In this document: positions 21,601 through 36,600 of the stretch, piece by piece
Layout of the letters: each line of letters opens with the position of its first letter
Numbering within the stretch: position 1 is the first letter of the stretch
Notes under the pieces: model-generated
Seen by the model: only the letters and a program-made list of their open reading frames with translations
What the model was told of the DNA's origin: nothing
Databases searched by the model: none
Program-made: the position numbers and the translations under genes
Assembly (NCBI GenBank): GCA_021732085.1
Contig: JAKFVQ010000008.1
Span: 62,001 to 126,000, forward strand
DNA: 64,000 nt
Reading direction: 5' to 3'
Source of the DNA: Candidatus Obscuribacterales bacterium
GTDB taxonomy: Bacteria > Cyanobacteriota > Vampirovibrionia > Obscuribacterales > Obscuribacteraceae

Positions 21601-24600
21601 TGGAAGCGCCATCACCATAACAAAAGACATCAACACGAATAGCGGCAGTGCTGGCACAGGCGGCGCTATTCGCCTTGTAACAGCAGATCCGTTACTGAAT
21701 CCTCTCACGACCTCAGTTAATTTCACGAATTCATTCAATACAACGACCTATAACCAGGCGATTCTCGCTGCCGGACCTTCCATTTCGGCGCAAAATCTTA
21801 CAACTAATGGGGCTGGAGTATTTGTATTAGCAGGTGGTGACGTGTCGGTTGGCAACATCACCACAACAAGAATCGCCGGCAGCACAGCAGCTTCGGGCGG
21901 GTTCATTTCCGTACTTGCTGGAGCGCGGACGATAGGACCGACAGGCGCAGGCTCTATAAAAGCACTTGGCACACTAACAGCTGATGGACTCTCCGCCGGC
22001 GGCGGCATTATTCTCCTGTTATCAGGTACGGCCGGTCTCACGATAAACAATGTGATCCAATCAAATGCCGGAGCCGGTGCCTTCGCTGGTGGACACATCA
22101 ACATTATTAGCGGCGGCGATTTGACGCTGTCGAATAGCATCAACAGTCGTGGTGGAACGGGCGGTGGCAGCTCACAAAACACGTTCGCATCCGGCGCTGG
22201 ATGGACTGTCGGCGCCACTACCAATAACTTTTCTATTGATCCCGCTCTAGCATCAGGCGGCGCCAATGGTAAGTTGATTCTTTCTGGCAATGTAGACTTC
22301 TCTCCTACAGTGTCAGGCTCAGCAGGTAACTTGAACCTTGCTGCGTTCGGAAATAATGGAAGCATACAGATTAACAGTGCTCCCAACCTCAAGGGTGTCG
22401 GTGCATTCAACAACGGGAATTTGATCGCAATAGCGCAGGGAACCGCGGCTGGCAACGCAATTGTTTCAACAGTGAATCTTTCAACTGCTAGTGGTGGCAC
22501 AAACATCGGCACCGGGCAAATCAGATTGCTGACAGCAGATCCATTTGCCGGCATCGCCACCATGAATATAAGTCCCGGCGGAACCTTTACGCTCTCCACA
22601 ACAACCATGAATCAGAGCGTGCTTTCAGCAGGTACTGGAATTTCAATTCTGGATGCTAAGACTGATGGCGCAATGATTCAAATCCTGGCCGGTGGAAATG
22701 TTAGCGCCGGAAATATTGATGCATCAAGAAGTGCCACACTCACCGGAAGCGGCGGCGTAATCAACATTTTAGCCGGCACCAGAACAACCGGTCCTGCCGG
22801 TGCGGGTACAATTACATCACTAGGAACTGTCACATCAAACGCATTAAATAGCGGCGATGGCGGTGCGATCGTAATTGCATCAGGAACAACAGCCGCATCA
22901 ATAAGCAAGGATATCAATTCAAATTCCACAGCCGGTGGACGCGGTGGCAACATCCTTCTGGTGTCCGCATCAGATGCGACAATCGGCATGAATGTGAACG
23001 CACGCGGCGTTAACGCAAATCAAAGTAACGTATACATCTCAGCCGGTCAAAACTGGTCGGTAAATGGCAATACATTGTCGCTGGATCCGAGCCTTGCATC
23101 AGCAGGCACAAATGGCGCCTTGTTAGTGACCGGCTCAATTAATACCAGTCCAAGTTCTGGTGCTAATGTAGCATCGGGCAACGTATTTTTGGCGGCTCTC
23201 GGAGCGAAGGGCACCATCACGCTGAACACGCTGCCCCAGATGACTGCAGTAGGTGCAGCTAATAGCGGCTCCTTCACAGCAGTTGCGCAGGGCACCCCAG
23301 CAACGCCGAGCAACACAATTTTCATTAATGGCAGCATCAACACAACCGGTGGGAATGGAGGAACCGGCGCAATCACACTTGTCACCGGAGATCCGTTTGC
23401 TGCAGTTAGTAACATAACTTTGACAGGCCCCGCAATGCCAGCATCGGCAGTTGCCCTTAACGCAACAACACTGGCGGCCTCCCCTGGAATTCAGGTTCAA
23501 AACCTGACGACAAATGGCGCAGCCATCACGGTGATTGCTGGCGGAAATATTGCGGTGGGCAATGTTGCCTCCACGCGCCTAACCGGCACCGGTAACGGTG
23601 GCGCGATCAACCTCATTGCCGGCGCCAATATGACGGCAACAGGCTCCGGCGGCTTCACGTCGCTGGGTTCGGTAACCGCAAATGCAATTCAGGGAACTGG
23701 TGGCAATATATTGATCGCAGCCGGTACGGGCGGGCTAACCATAAACGGCGCAGTAACGACAACCAGCACTGGCGGTACAGCTGGAACCGGTGGCAATCTC
23801 AGCATCATCAGTGGTGGCGACCTTGCAGTTAATGGCACCATCACTTCGCGAACCATAAATGGAAGCAATACAGTTGCAACAATCCTATTAGCGGCCGGTG
23901 CCGGCTGGACGATGGAGAGCACTGCGCCGCACGGCATCGTCATTGATCCAAGCACTCCAGGAGCAAATGGAAAACTAACGATCACAGCAATTCAAGCGAA
24001 CTCAACCAATACTGGTGCGGGCACAAATGTCAACCTGCTTGCCTTTGGTGCGAACGGAACCATTTCATCAGCCGGCAATATAATAACAAAGGGAAGCGCG
24101 GGCAAAACTAGCGGAAGCTTCACAGCGATCGCGCAAGGCGTTAAAGCATACGGTACAGACTCAATCACACTTTTGAATGTCGACAGCTCTGGTGGCACGG
24201 CTGGAACCGGAGCCATCAACATATATACTGGAGATCCGTACACAGCAAAGGTCACCGTATCTAGAACAACGGCTCTAGCCTCGGCGGCTCCTGATGTCGC
24301 ATCCTACAACAAGAACATAACAGGCTCAGGAGTTTCAACAGGCTCGCTCACTACAAACGGAGCTAATGCAAGTGCACTAGCGGCAGGCGACCTCAAAATC
24401 ACAGGACTTGTCACCGCAAATGGTGCTGCTGCCAACGCCGGCAATATCACTCTAGTCGCCGGATTAACGGCGACCGGAGCTGCGGTACAGAATACCGGAC
24501 TGCTCATAGGCGGTGGCGTATCGGCAACGAGCAACGGCGGCAACGGCGGCAATATACTGATCGCGGCCGGCAAGGGTGGCGCACCAAACTCAGTAATTCT

Positions 24601-27600
24601 CAACTCACTAGCGGCCAATACTACTGCCGGAGCGAACGCAAAAGGCGGCTCTGTGAATGTGGTATCCGGTGCTGGGGTCGCTATAAGTGGCTCCATTCTC
24701 ACGAATTCGGCTACCGGTGATGCAGGCAACATCTTCGTCACAGCGGGAGCTGATTGGCGGCTTGATGCGACCAATTTGACAATTGATCCGACGACTTCTG
24801 CAGCAAGCACTCAGGGTGGAATCAACATAACGACCAACCTGACAGCGAACACAACGGCTGCAGGTAAGAGCGGTGGCAATATTCAACTTGGATCATTCGG
24901 CTCAGCCGGTGGCATTCAAGTTAGCGGAACAATAAGCAACGGCGGACTCGGCGCGGGCACAAGTGGCATCGTCACGGTTGTAGCGCAAGCCAATGCGACG
25001 CTAGGCACAAACACAATCGTACTGCCATCAATTAACACAACTGGTGGTGCGGCGGCCTCCGGAGCCATCAATATATATACAGGCATTCCGCTCACTGGCG
25101 CTCCAGTGAATGTCGTACGCGCAACCGGGGTATCTCCTACGCTGGGATTGAATAACTTCACCGCCTCCATTACCGGCGCTGGTATCCAAACAGGCGCACT
25201 AACGACAAACGGTGCGACAATCAACGTTCTTGGAGCAGGCAATGTATCGGTAAGCAGCGCAACATCTACGAGCGCGGCAGCGGCAGGCGGATCAATCTCA
25301 CTAGTCGCCGGACTTGCGCCCGTTGGCAGCGCCACTAATGCCGGTGCCCTCACGGTAGGCAACGTCATCAGCACGGGCGGCGGCGGAGCCGGCGGAAACA
25401 TTCTAATTGCCAGCGGTTCAGGTGGTGCTGCGAGCATCGGAGTGCTAAGCAGCTCGCAAACGGGTGGGGCCGCATCTACGAGCGGTAACATCAACGTCAT
25501 CGCAGCAAACGCGCTAACGATCAGCAATGCAATCACAAGCTCAAGCACCGTAGCCGGTGGCAGCAGCGGCAGTGTCTTCATCGCAACCGGTGCGCAATGG
25601 AGCATGGATGGAACAGACCTGACCATCGATGCCACAACATCAAAATCAAGTGCGTCCAGCAACCTAACCATAAACAGCTCAGTCAGAGCAGATGGAAATA
25701 GTGGTTCTTCGGCCGGCGGCAACATACAGTTGGCGGCTTTCGGGCCCAACGGCGTCATTAATGCATCAGCTGGAACTATTTTGACCGATGGAGAGACTGG
25801 AAAACAAAGCGGTTTCATAACCATCGTAAATCAGGCTAACGTCAATGTTTCGTCGATAGTGCTACCGGCAATGTCGACGGTTGGATTGGTGGCCGGACCA
25901 ACGGGATCGATCAACATTTACACAGGCGATCCGCTCGTCGCTAACGCTAGCGTGACACGAGCAACTGGCGCGGCACCGACCTTGGGATTGAGTAACTTCA
26001 ATAACTCGATAACAAAATCCTCGATTTCAATAACAGGCGTCGTAATGACGAACGGCGCGGCGATAAATGTCTTGGCGGCAAAAGATGTGCAGATAACAGG
26101 ACAGGTTCTCTCCGCCGGAAGCGGCAGTGTCGCCGGTGGAGACATAACAATCGTATCGGGGCTTCGCACCACTGGTGCCCAAGCTGGACCCGGAACCCTA
26201 ACTCTTCTCGGTGACGTAACCTCTGATGGCGACCTTGCCAAAGCGGGCAACATTCTGCTTGCATCCGGCAGCGCGCTAGCAGTCGGAAATGTTTCAGCCA
26301 GACAGACGGGCAACGCCGCAGGCGGTGGCGGACACATCAATATTGTCAGCGCCAGCAACCTCACAGTGAACGGGCAAGTGAGATCAACTTATGCTGGTAA
26401 CGTCGCCACCGATGCTGGTGGCAACATATTCCTGGCATCCGGAGCTGCCTGGAGCATGGATGCCGCGAACCTGACTATTGATGCAACCGCGTCACAGGGA
26501 TCAACCTCTGGCATAATGACGATCTCGAATAATGTATTATCGAATGGCACAAACTTAGGTGCAGGCGGTAACATTCAATTGGCTGCGTTTGGTTACGCGG
26601 CAGGAACCATTAATGCTTCAGCCGGTACCCTTAATTCGGCAGGTGGAGGTGGCGCCAAGTCAGGACTTGTCACAATAATTGCGCAAGGCGATGTTGCCGG
26701 AAACAGCATCGTACTGCCGTCCTCGTTAAGCACTACGGCAGGGGCTGCAGGCACCGGAGCCATCAATATATATACAGGCGATCCACTGACCGCAAATGCG
26801 AACATTGTAAGACCAACCGCTACTGCTCCAATTCTCGGCACAAGCAACTTCACAAATAACATAACGAAATCCGGCATTACAGGCAACATAGTCACGACCA
26901 ACAAAGCAGCTGTCAGTGTACTTGCAGCAGGCAATCTAACCCTGACAGGTGACGCTGCCTCTGGCGGAGTTGCCAATGTGACATTAGTTGCGGGACTTCG
27001 AACAACAGGCGCAAGTTCCGCCGGGACAGGCATCCTCAATGTAAATTTCGTCAACGCGGGTAATTCTGCCGGTGATGGTGGCAACATCTTGCTAGCTGCC
27101 GGTACCGGCGGCATGGTTCTTAATCAGCCTGTCGTATCTACCTCGCTCGCTGGCGGTGCAAGCGGCAAGGCTGGAAACATCAACATTGTGTCTGGCGGCG
27201 ATATTCAAATCAAGAGCCTAATCTCAAGTAATTCGGCATTCAACGGTGGACAAGCCGGTAACGTCTTCATGAGTTCCGGTAGTTACTGGACCATGGACGC
27301 AAGCGATCTGAACATAGATCAAGCTAAGTCAGCCTCGTCTTCCACCGGTTCGATCACGTCAACGAATTCAGGTCAGATTCTTGCCCAGGGCACTGGCACA
27401 ACAGGTACAGGTGGAAGCATTCAAATCGCAGCTAATGGCGCAAACGGCACTATTAGTCTCGATCCACTGGGGTCTATTAAGACCAGAAGCAACGGACAAG
27501 CCGGTGCGGTAACAATCATTGCTCAAAGCAATACAGTCGGCAATAGTATTTCAGTGCCGAGCATCGACACTATCGGCGACGCCACCGGTGGTGGTGACGT

Positions 27601-30600
27601 TACTATTTACACCGGCGATCCTTTTACTGCAAACGCTACTGTCTCACGAGCCACCGGGGCAGCACCGATTCTAGGTTTAACGAATTACGATCCGTCCATT
27701 ACAAACGCAGGTATAAAAACAGCCTTTATCAGCACCGGTGGCGGTGACATCAATGTAGTTGCTGCAGGCAATGTATCGACTTCAAGCATTTCGGCTGGAA
27801 ACTCTCTGGGTGACTCTGGAAACGCAACGCTGGTTGCAGGATTCCGCTCAACAGGAACAGTAGGAACTGGCGTACTGACGGTTACAGGTAATGTGGCTAC
27901 CGGCACAGGCGCCGGCAAACCAGGAAACATACTGCTCGTTGGTGGCAACGGCGGCGCAACTTCCAGCAGCATAACAGGAAGCATCACTGCATCAAGCGGT
28001 AGCGCCCAGACAAGCGGCAACATCGCGATTGTGACCGGCTCCGGACTTGACGTGGGCGGTGACATAATCACCACAGGCTTCTCGGCATCTACCAATTCAA
28101 TTTTCATTGCAACTGGTGCCTCGTGGACCATGAACGGCACGGATTTGACAATTGATGCCGCGGCATCGGCCACTTCTACGAACGGCGCATTCGTCCAAAC
28201 GGCTGGAAAGTCCATAAGCACAGGTACAGCTGGAACAGGTAGCACAGGTTCGGTACAGATCGCAGCATTCGGAACCGGCGGCACTATCAGTGGAGCATCT
28301 AACGGAATCTTCACATCAGGCTTCGGTGGTACTAACGGCGCAGTGCGCCTTGTTGCGCAGGCGAATGTTGCAGGAAACTCCACTAAAGTCGGCAACATCA
28401 GTACCGTGGGCGGCGCCGTCGGAAGCGGTCTAATTGACGTTTATACAGGCCAGCCGCTCACCGCCAACGTCACCATAAGCCGAAGCACGGTAGATCCCCC
28501 GACACTAGAGAGCGCTAACTATTTAGCTGGTATTACAAACTCGGGCGTACAGACGGGTAACCTGACGACTACCGGTTCATCTATAAGTGTTGTAGCCGCT
28601 GGCAATACGTCAGTCGGAAATGTCGCCAGCTTTACAGGCACCAAGGGCGGTGACATCACCTTGATTGCTGGTATGCGTCTGCCGGCTGCTGCAACGGTCG
28701 GAACCGGGGTGCTCACTACCGGCGGTCAGGTATCTGCATCTGGAGGATCCGTCAGCGGCGGTAACGTCCTGCTCGCCAGCGGTAGCGGTGGCACAGCGAC
28801 AATAGGAGGTCCAATATCTGCCAGCTCTGCTACAGGGACAGCAGGAAGGGTAAATGTTATCAGTGCCGCCGGCATAAATTTCGGCGATCGCGTAACGGCT
28901 GACGGTGCGGTTGCAAGCTCAATCTTCATTTCGTCAGGAACATCATGGCGGCTTGACGCAACAACGTTATCTATAGACGCGGCACAATCACAAGCATCCG
29001 CAGCTGGTGGAATAACATTCGCTGGACCGAACGCCGGTGCTAGCGCTCGCGGTTTGGGCGCCGGCGCCTCAGGTGGTCGGATTCAAATCGGTGCATTTGG
29101 CGTGGGCGGATTCGTCGATATGCCAGCTAGCGGAATATTGAGCACAAGAGGCGATATCACATCCGGTGACATCAGCGTAGTGGCAGCAGGCATCAACGGC
29201 TCCGGACAGAGCATATTCCTTCCGAACGTCGATGCGTACAGCAACGCAGTTGGTTCAGCTGCGATCAATATATGTACGGGAAATCCGCTGACAGCAAACG
29301 CGACAGTAACCCGCGCAACCGGCGCCGGACCGACATTAGACTCGGCAAGTTATATTGCTGGGCAAACCAATGGCAACATATCGACAACGAATCTGCTAAC
29401 TAATGGTGGCAGTATCAGCGTGGTCGGAGTGCAGGACGTTAACACAGGAAGCGTGACGAGCAAAGCTGACGCCACTGGCAACGGTGGTAACGTCACACTG
29501 GTAGCGGGTATGCGCGCATCTGGTCTCAATGGTGCTGGTGCACTGAATATCGTTGGCGATATCGATTCTTCAGCATTCGTAAGCGGGGACGGAGGCCGAG
29601 TCTTGCTCGCAGGCGGAAGCTCAATAGGTGTAGGCGCCATTACAACAACTGGTGCCAACACAGGTAATGGCGGCAACATCGCGGCTGTAAGTGGCGGAAA
29701 TCTTACGGTCATCAATACGATAAGCGCTTCGTCGGGCGGCAGTGCAGGCTCGAAGAGCGGTGACATAACACTGGTATCGGGCGCGGCCTGGTCATTAGGC
29801 GCAGCAGCATTGACAATAGATGCCAACGCGTCAGCGCTTACGACTAATGGCACCCTCACAGTCACCAAAGCAATATCGTCTCTTGGCGGAAACGTAAGAT
29901 TGATCGCCATGGGTACCGCCGGCACAATAACGACCGACGATATCTTCTCAGGTTCCTTCGTTGGACCCGACGGAAATGTTCAACTAATCGCGCAACAAAC
30001 TAATGCCGGGCTTTCGATCACAACGAAAAATATCTCGACGACGCTTTCCTCCAATATCACTGGGGGAACTATTGACGTCTGGACTGCAGATGCACTGACC
30101 GCCGGTAGCACAACGAGCATATCAAGAACAACAGCGACAGGCGCTACATTCGTGCCCACATATGCCGGACAACAAACCGGCGCATTGCTAGGAACGCTCA
30201 CAACAAGCGGAGCCAACATAACGGCTCTGACGGGCGGTGGCTTATCCACAAGTGGAATCAGCAGTACGGTCACCGTGCCCGGTGGCACCGGCTCAGGAGG
30301 GAACATCAGTATCGTCGCTGGAGCCCCGGCAGGTGGTAACGGCGCCTTCGTCAACTTCGGCTCAATTGACGCTTCGGCAATCGAAAGCGCGCCTAGCGCC
30401 GGCTTCAATGGTGGCACTGTAAGCATCGTCGCTAGAAGCGGCATCACTAACACTGGCAATATTACTTCCAAAGGAGTGGGCACCACCGGCAATGGTGGCA
30501 ACGTCGCCCTAATCTCTGGTGGTGGCATATCCGCCGTTGACATCACTACAACTGCGGCTGGGAACGGTACGGGCGGAAGCCTCTTCGCCCTATCAGGTGC

Positions 30601-33600
30601 AAGCTTCGGCGGCGCAAGCGGCGCTACATTCACTATTCAAGATGCCATCTCAACTGGCGGCAACATCTTCCTCGGCAATTTAGAAACCTCTGCATTCCTG
30701 AAGAGCGGAAGCGTTCAACTCGGCAATGCCAGCGCCGATGGCATTATACAAACAGGGTCGATCACCACTAAGGGCAATCAGCCGAGCGGCTTTGTCACTG
30801 TAGTCAACCAATCGAGAGATGCAGCTACAACTATCAGCACAGGCTTCATTCAGGCGCTTGCCGGTGGTGCAATAAATCTGGCAACGGCAGATCCATTGTC
30901 CGGCGACCTCGTTTATACAAAAGCGACGGCAACTACCGATGCACCGCTGACAGTAACTTTCGACCCTGCTATCGATCAGAGTTCGATTCAAACGAAGAAT
31001 CTGCAAACCTACGGACATGAAATCAATGTTTTGGCTGGTGCAAACATTAATCTGCTCGGAGCCGGCGGTGTCACCGTCAGCACAACACCTCAGCTATCTG
31101 GCGCTGGGGCAAACATATCGCTCATCGCCGGCGCCGCCGCTACATCCCTCGGTGGCAAGATAACGAATCTGAATGCAATCATCTCAGCTGCTAAGAATGA
31201 TGGTTCTGCTACACAAGGATATGCCGGCGGCAATGTATTTGTCGCAGCCAGAAGCGGAGTAAATGTCCAGGGCGGAATCGACACCAGAGGCGTAACCGCC
31301 GCAGGCAATGCAGGCAACGGCGGCAACGTCATTGTCCTCTCGGGCGGCGATGCCACGTTCGGAGGTGACATCAACACCACTGCCAGTGGTGGTAACGCCA
31401 CAACCAAATCGGGCTCAGTAGCCATATTTGCCGGTGCTAAGTATGGTGATGCAGGTCCGGCTTCTACAACAATCTCAGGCGCAGGAGCAGGCGGCACTGT
31501 CGTTACTCAGAATATCGATACCAGCTTCTCCGGCGCACTTGGAACAGCTGGCAATGTACAAATCGCGGCATGGGGTCTCTTTAACGGTACCATCACCGTG
31601 AATGGCGACATCACCACCAGGGCAACGTTTTTGGGTGTTGCTGGTAATGTTTCACTAGTTGCTCAAGCAGAGCTGAGCGGCAATTCGATAAGTGTCGGAA
31701 ACGTACTTGCCGGAGCAGGTGGTGCCGATGCCGGAGCAGGTGGTGCAGTACTTCTGGCAACGGCAGATGCGCTTGCATCAGGCGCCACGTTGACTGCCAC
31801 AAGAAGTACAGCCACAGTCGCTGGCAGCATCAACGCCACAGTCAATAACAATATCTTGAACTCCAGCATAGTGTCAGGCGGTATCGCAACTCAAGGACAA
31901 TCCGTCACAATATTGTCGGCCAACAATTACACCAATGCTAACGCTTTCGGAATTAAAACCACGCCGAGTAATGCTACCAATCCTAATGGCGGCGATATCA
32001 CCATCGTCACCGGCATGCGCACCACAGCCGGTGTTAGAGACGGCATAATCAACATGGTCGGTCCGATCGTCTCTGATGGATTCCAGGGCAACGCCGGCAA
32101 CGTATTGCTGGCAACAGCCTCCATTGCCTTTGCACCGGCTCTACCATCAATAAGTGCTAACGCTCCGAACGCCGCCCTTGCTGCATCGGGAGGGAAAGTA
32201 ACGATATTGGCTGGTGGCAGCCTTAATTTGACGGACGTCCAGGCGAGAAATGCTGGCGGATCAGGAAGCTCCATATTCGCGTCGTCAGGTACAAACTGGG
32301 TCATCGACAGCGCAGCTAGCCAGATTACAATAGCACCGTCGCCATCGGCTGGTGGAACTTTGACAGTCGCAGGCACGCTTGATACATCAGCACAAAGTGC
32401 AGGTGGAAAGGGCGGCAACATTCAACTTGCGGCCTTCGGCGCTGGCGGAAAAATCTCGTCGACCGGCAGTTCGCAGATAAATCTCTTTGGCTCATCTGCT
32501 CAAGGTGGCTCATTCACAGCGGTTGCACAAGGAGCGCCGGGCGCTGCCACAAACACAATTTCGATCAACAACGACATCAGCACTAATGGCGGAACTGTCA
32601 ATATAGTAACAGGCGATCCATTGTCAGCTTCGGCAACCATTACAATCGCAAGTCCAGTGTCTCCAACACTTACACCGACCCTGACAAATGCGACAGGAAA
32701 TGCCGGTATCGCAGTATCTAACGTCACCTCAGGTGGCGGCGCCATAAACATTCTGGCTGGCGGAAATATCGGGGCTTCAAAAGGTGCTTCCATAATAAGC
32801 AGCACTGGTCTGAGCGGCGGTAATATCAATATTATTGCCGGGCTAAGAGTAAGCGGGGCCAATGGCGCTGGTGCAGTCTCTGGGATACTCAGCATCAACT
32901 CCAGCAGCATATCCGGGACTGCTGGCAATGTGCTGGTAGCAACCGGGGCATCAGTAAGTTCTCTGGGATCAATAAATGCATCCGCTAATGGTGGCATTTT
33001 TGACGCAGGCAACATAAGCGTAGTTGCAGCCAATTCGTTGAGTCTCAACGGACCGATATCAGCTTTTGCAGGACAATCCGGCAAGGGCGGACAAGTCTTC
33101 ATCGCAGCAGGCGCAGAATGGAATGTCAGCGCTACAGATTTAGTTATCAATGCGAACGCCCCTGGTGCAAGCGGCTCATTGACTGTCGCTTCCGGTATCA
33201 CTACCTCCAATGGCGGCGTCGCCGGCTCGAGCGGCGGAAATGTCAGCCTGGCAGCATTGGGAACCGTTGGAACGATTCAAGTTAGTGGACCGATAGACAC
33301 TGCTGGTGGTGCCGGTGGTACAAATGGAAACATAAGCATAGTCGCGCAAGGAAACACAGCACCTTCAAATAACTCTATTGTTCTAGACTCTGATATCACC
33401 ACAGCGCTTACAGTTGGTGGAGCGTCTGGCACCGGAACCATATCGATCGGTACCGGCGATCCGCTTACAGCAAATGCGACGATCTCGAGAAGCACTGCTG
33501 CAGGTCCAGCGATTGCAATCAATGTTGATACAAGCATCACCAACTCAGGCGTCTCCACAAAAGCACTGACGACTCGCGGTGCCGACATCAATGTATATGC

Positions 33601-36600
33601 AGCGGGTTACCTGACTAGCACGGATATAACAAGTAATGGATTGGGAGCCGGCGGCGACATCTCTCTCTTCGCAGGTATGTCTGGCGGTACAGCAAATGGT
33701 ATCGGCTCTGCTAAAGTCGGTGCGATAAGCTCTACTGGTTTAGTAGGGAATGGCGGCGACATCCTCGTCGTGTCAGGACAAGACTTTACGACCGTTAGCG
33801 GCGCAATAAACAGCAGCTCACTCACAGAAGGACAAGCTGGCGCTGTCAACGTGGTCGGCGGCGGTCTCGTTAATATTCAAGGCAGCGTTAATGCTAAAGG
33901 TTCGGCATTGCTTTCACTCATCGGCGCCGGCAGTGGTGGCAATGTTGTGCTCGCAGGCGGGGCTGACTATTCAATCAATAGCGGTACCAATGTACTCACT
34001 ATCACAAGCGCAGGTTCAGGAGTAGCAGCCGGTGCCCTGGTGATAGCCGGTCCGATAGATACACGCGGCGCAGGCAACGGTGATGGTGGTGCTATTAAGC
34101 TAGCATCTTTCGGTTCTCTCGGCGGAATCACCGTAGGCAACTTGTCGAGTCACGGGGCTGGCACTGGTAAGAATGGTGATGTGGTAGCGGTCTCAGCTGG
34201 AGCTATCGGAATCTCAACTGGAGCGGTCGACACCACAAACGGTGGCTTCGGCGGTTCTGGCGGTGGCGGAGCAATTGACATAGGAACATCCAAACCAATC
34301 TCGACCGTAACACTGAACACGAAAACTGGAATCAGCTCCGGCACATTTGCTTATGACTCAGCGAACCTGATTGCGAACGCCAGTGTTTTCATGTCCGGCG
34401 CTAGAACAAACGGACAACATATAAATGTATTTGCCGGTCAAAACATCGCAATGAATACCGCCGACGTAATTGCCAGCAAAACTAACGGGGACGGAGCCGG
34501 TGGGCAAATCAGCCTATTTGCGGCACTAGGTAATAATTCCGGTGGACTGTTCTCCTTAGGCAATGTGCGAGCCGATGCCGGTCAGGTTTCGGCAGGAGCA
34601 GCGGACGGTGGTTGCATATTCCTCTCGTCAGGCAATGGCGGAACTCAGATCACAGGAAATCTGAGCGCAGATGGCGCGGCTGTAGGAGCAGGACCGCCTG
34701 CAGGCAATGGTGGCGCAATTGGTGTTGTTAGCCGTGGCGGAATCAACATCACTGCAAACATCAGCAGCAAGGGAGCCGCGCTTGTAGGCGCCGGCGGTAG
34801 TGTCACACTAGCTAGCGGCGATGCGTGGACGTTCAACTCGGCTAGCAAGACATTCACTATCACCAGCACCGCATCTGGTGCCTCTGGCACTCTCAACGTC
34901 GGTGGCTCGATCACGACTGAAGCCGGTGCCGGCTCGGGCGCCAATGGAGGATTAGTTCAACTCGGTGCATTTGGCTCCACCGGATCTATAAATGTGACAA
35001 GCTCGATTACAACAGCTGGTGCCGGTGCAGCCCTCAATGGCGACTTAATAGCCATCGCGCAGGGTAACGGACCAGGCAATACCATAAGCATCGGCAGCAT
35101 CAATACTGGTGGTGCCAGCGGCGGTGGTGGTAGCGTCACGCTCGGAACCTCGGCACCGCTTACAGCACCAGCCACTGTCACCTTCAACTGCGCGACCTGC
35201 GTTGTCACCGGTAACTTCACATTCGATCCTGCCAGCCTTGCATCAGGTGGCATCAGCATCGGCAACGGTGGTATCACAACCGACGGTACGCCAATCAATA
35301 TAAATGCTGGTGGAGGTATAGCCTTCAATAATGGCAATGTGAGCTCCAGCAGAACGTCAGTCGTCGGCAACGGTGGAGCGATCGCTATCAATGCTGGGCT
35401 AAGTGGTACAGGCGCAATCACGGGACTTGGAAGCGTCCAAGCAAACGCCGCCGCCGGTATCATCAACACCGGTGGAAACGGAGGAAACATCCTCATCACC
35501 GCCCAATCTGGAATCACATTTGCAACCGGTGCATCGGTAAGCAGCAACGGAGCTGCAAATTTAATTGCCTCAGGCAATGGCGGCAACATCAATCTAGTCA
35601 GCGGCGGCGATATCAGCCTACCAGGCTCAATTGAAAGCAAAGGTCGCGGAGTTGCCGGAAACGGTGGCAACGTACTGGCGGCAACCGGTGCAAGCTACAC
35701 AATCGTTGGCAGCACGTTGACGATTTCAGCAAACCCGTCAGCAACTGGTGGAGATCTTTCGATCGGCGGTTCGATTGAAACCACCTCAGAGTTACTCAGC
35801 GCAGGCAGCGGTGGTAATGTGCAGCTCGGCGCATTCGGTACCGCAGCCGGTGCCGGGGGCAACGTCACGGTCACTGGTGCAATCACAACAGCCGGACAAA
35901 CCATCGGAACGAATGGAAACATAACAGCAATAGCTGGTTCCACTGCAACTGGTATCTCGTTATCGCTTGGCGGCGATTTGAATAGCTGCGGAATCTGCGG
36001 GCTCACGGGCGGCGCAATCACGCTTGCCACCACAACCCCACTGGACACAGTGGCTGCGCAAACGCTGATCATCAACACTACCAGCGGTGCGATAAGCGGC
36101 AGCAACTTCAGCGCAAACGTCAATGGCGTTCCCCTCAGCGCAAATAGCAGCATCAAGACCAATGCACTTCTGACCAGTGGCGCTGCGATCACCGCGATTG
36201 CAGGAAAAGACATTGATGTTCAGGGCAAGACGGTTAGCTCCTCTAGCCTCGTGCTGAACGGCGGCAACATCAGCCTCATTGCGTCAGCTGGTTCAGGCTT
36301 GGGAACGCTGATGAATTTGGGTACTGTGGATTCCTCAGCGATTTTGGGCTCCGCTGGCAATATCCTCCTAACATCCGGTCTGGGTGGAATAAGCTCCAGC
36401 AGCTCAATCAGCTCAAATAGCCCATTCTCCGGTGGAAACTTGAATGTTGTTAGCCGAGGCACTGTTTCACTTACTGGCGCAATCAACACCAGAGGTGCAG
36501 GCAACCTTGCAGGTCAGAGCAGTGGAGAGATATTAATTGCCGGCGGTGTCTCGTGGACACTTGGCGCAACTGATATCACAACCGGTGCCGCAACAGGCGC

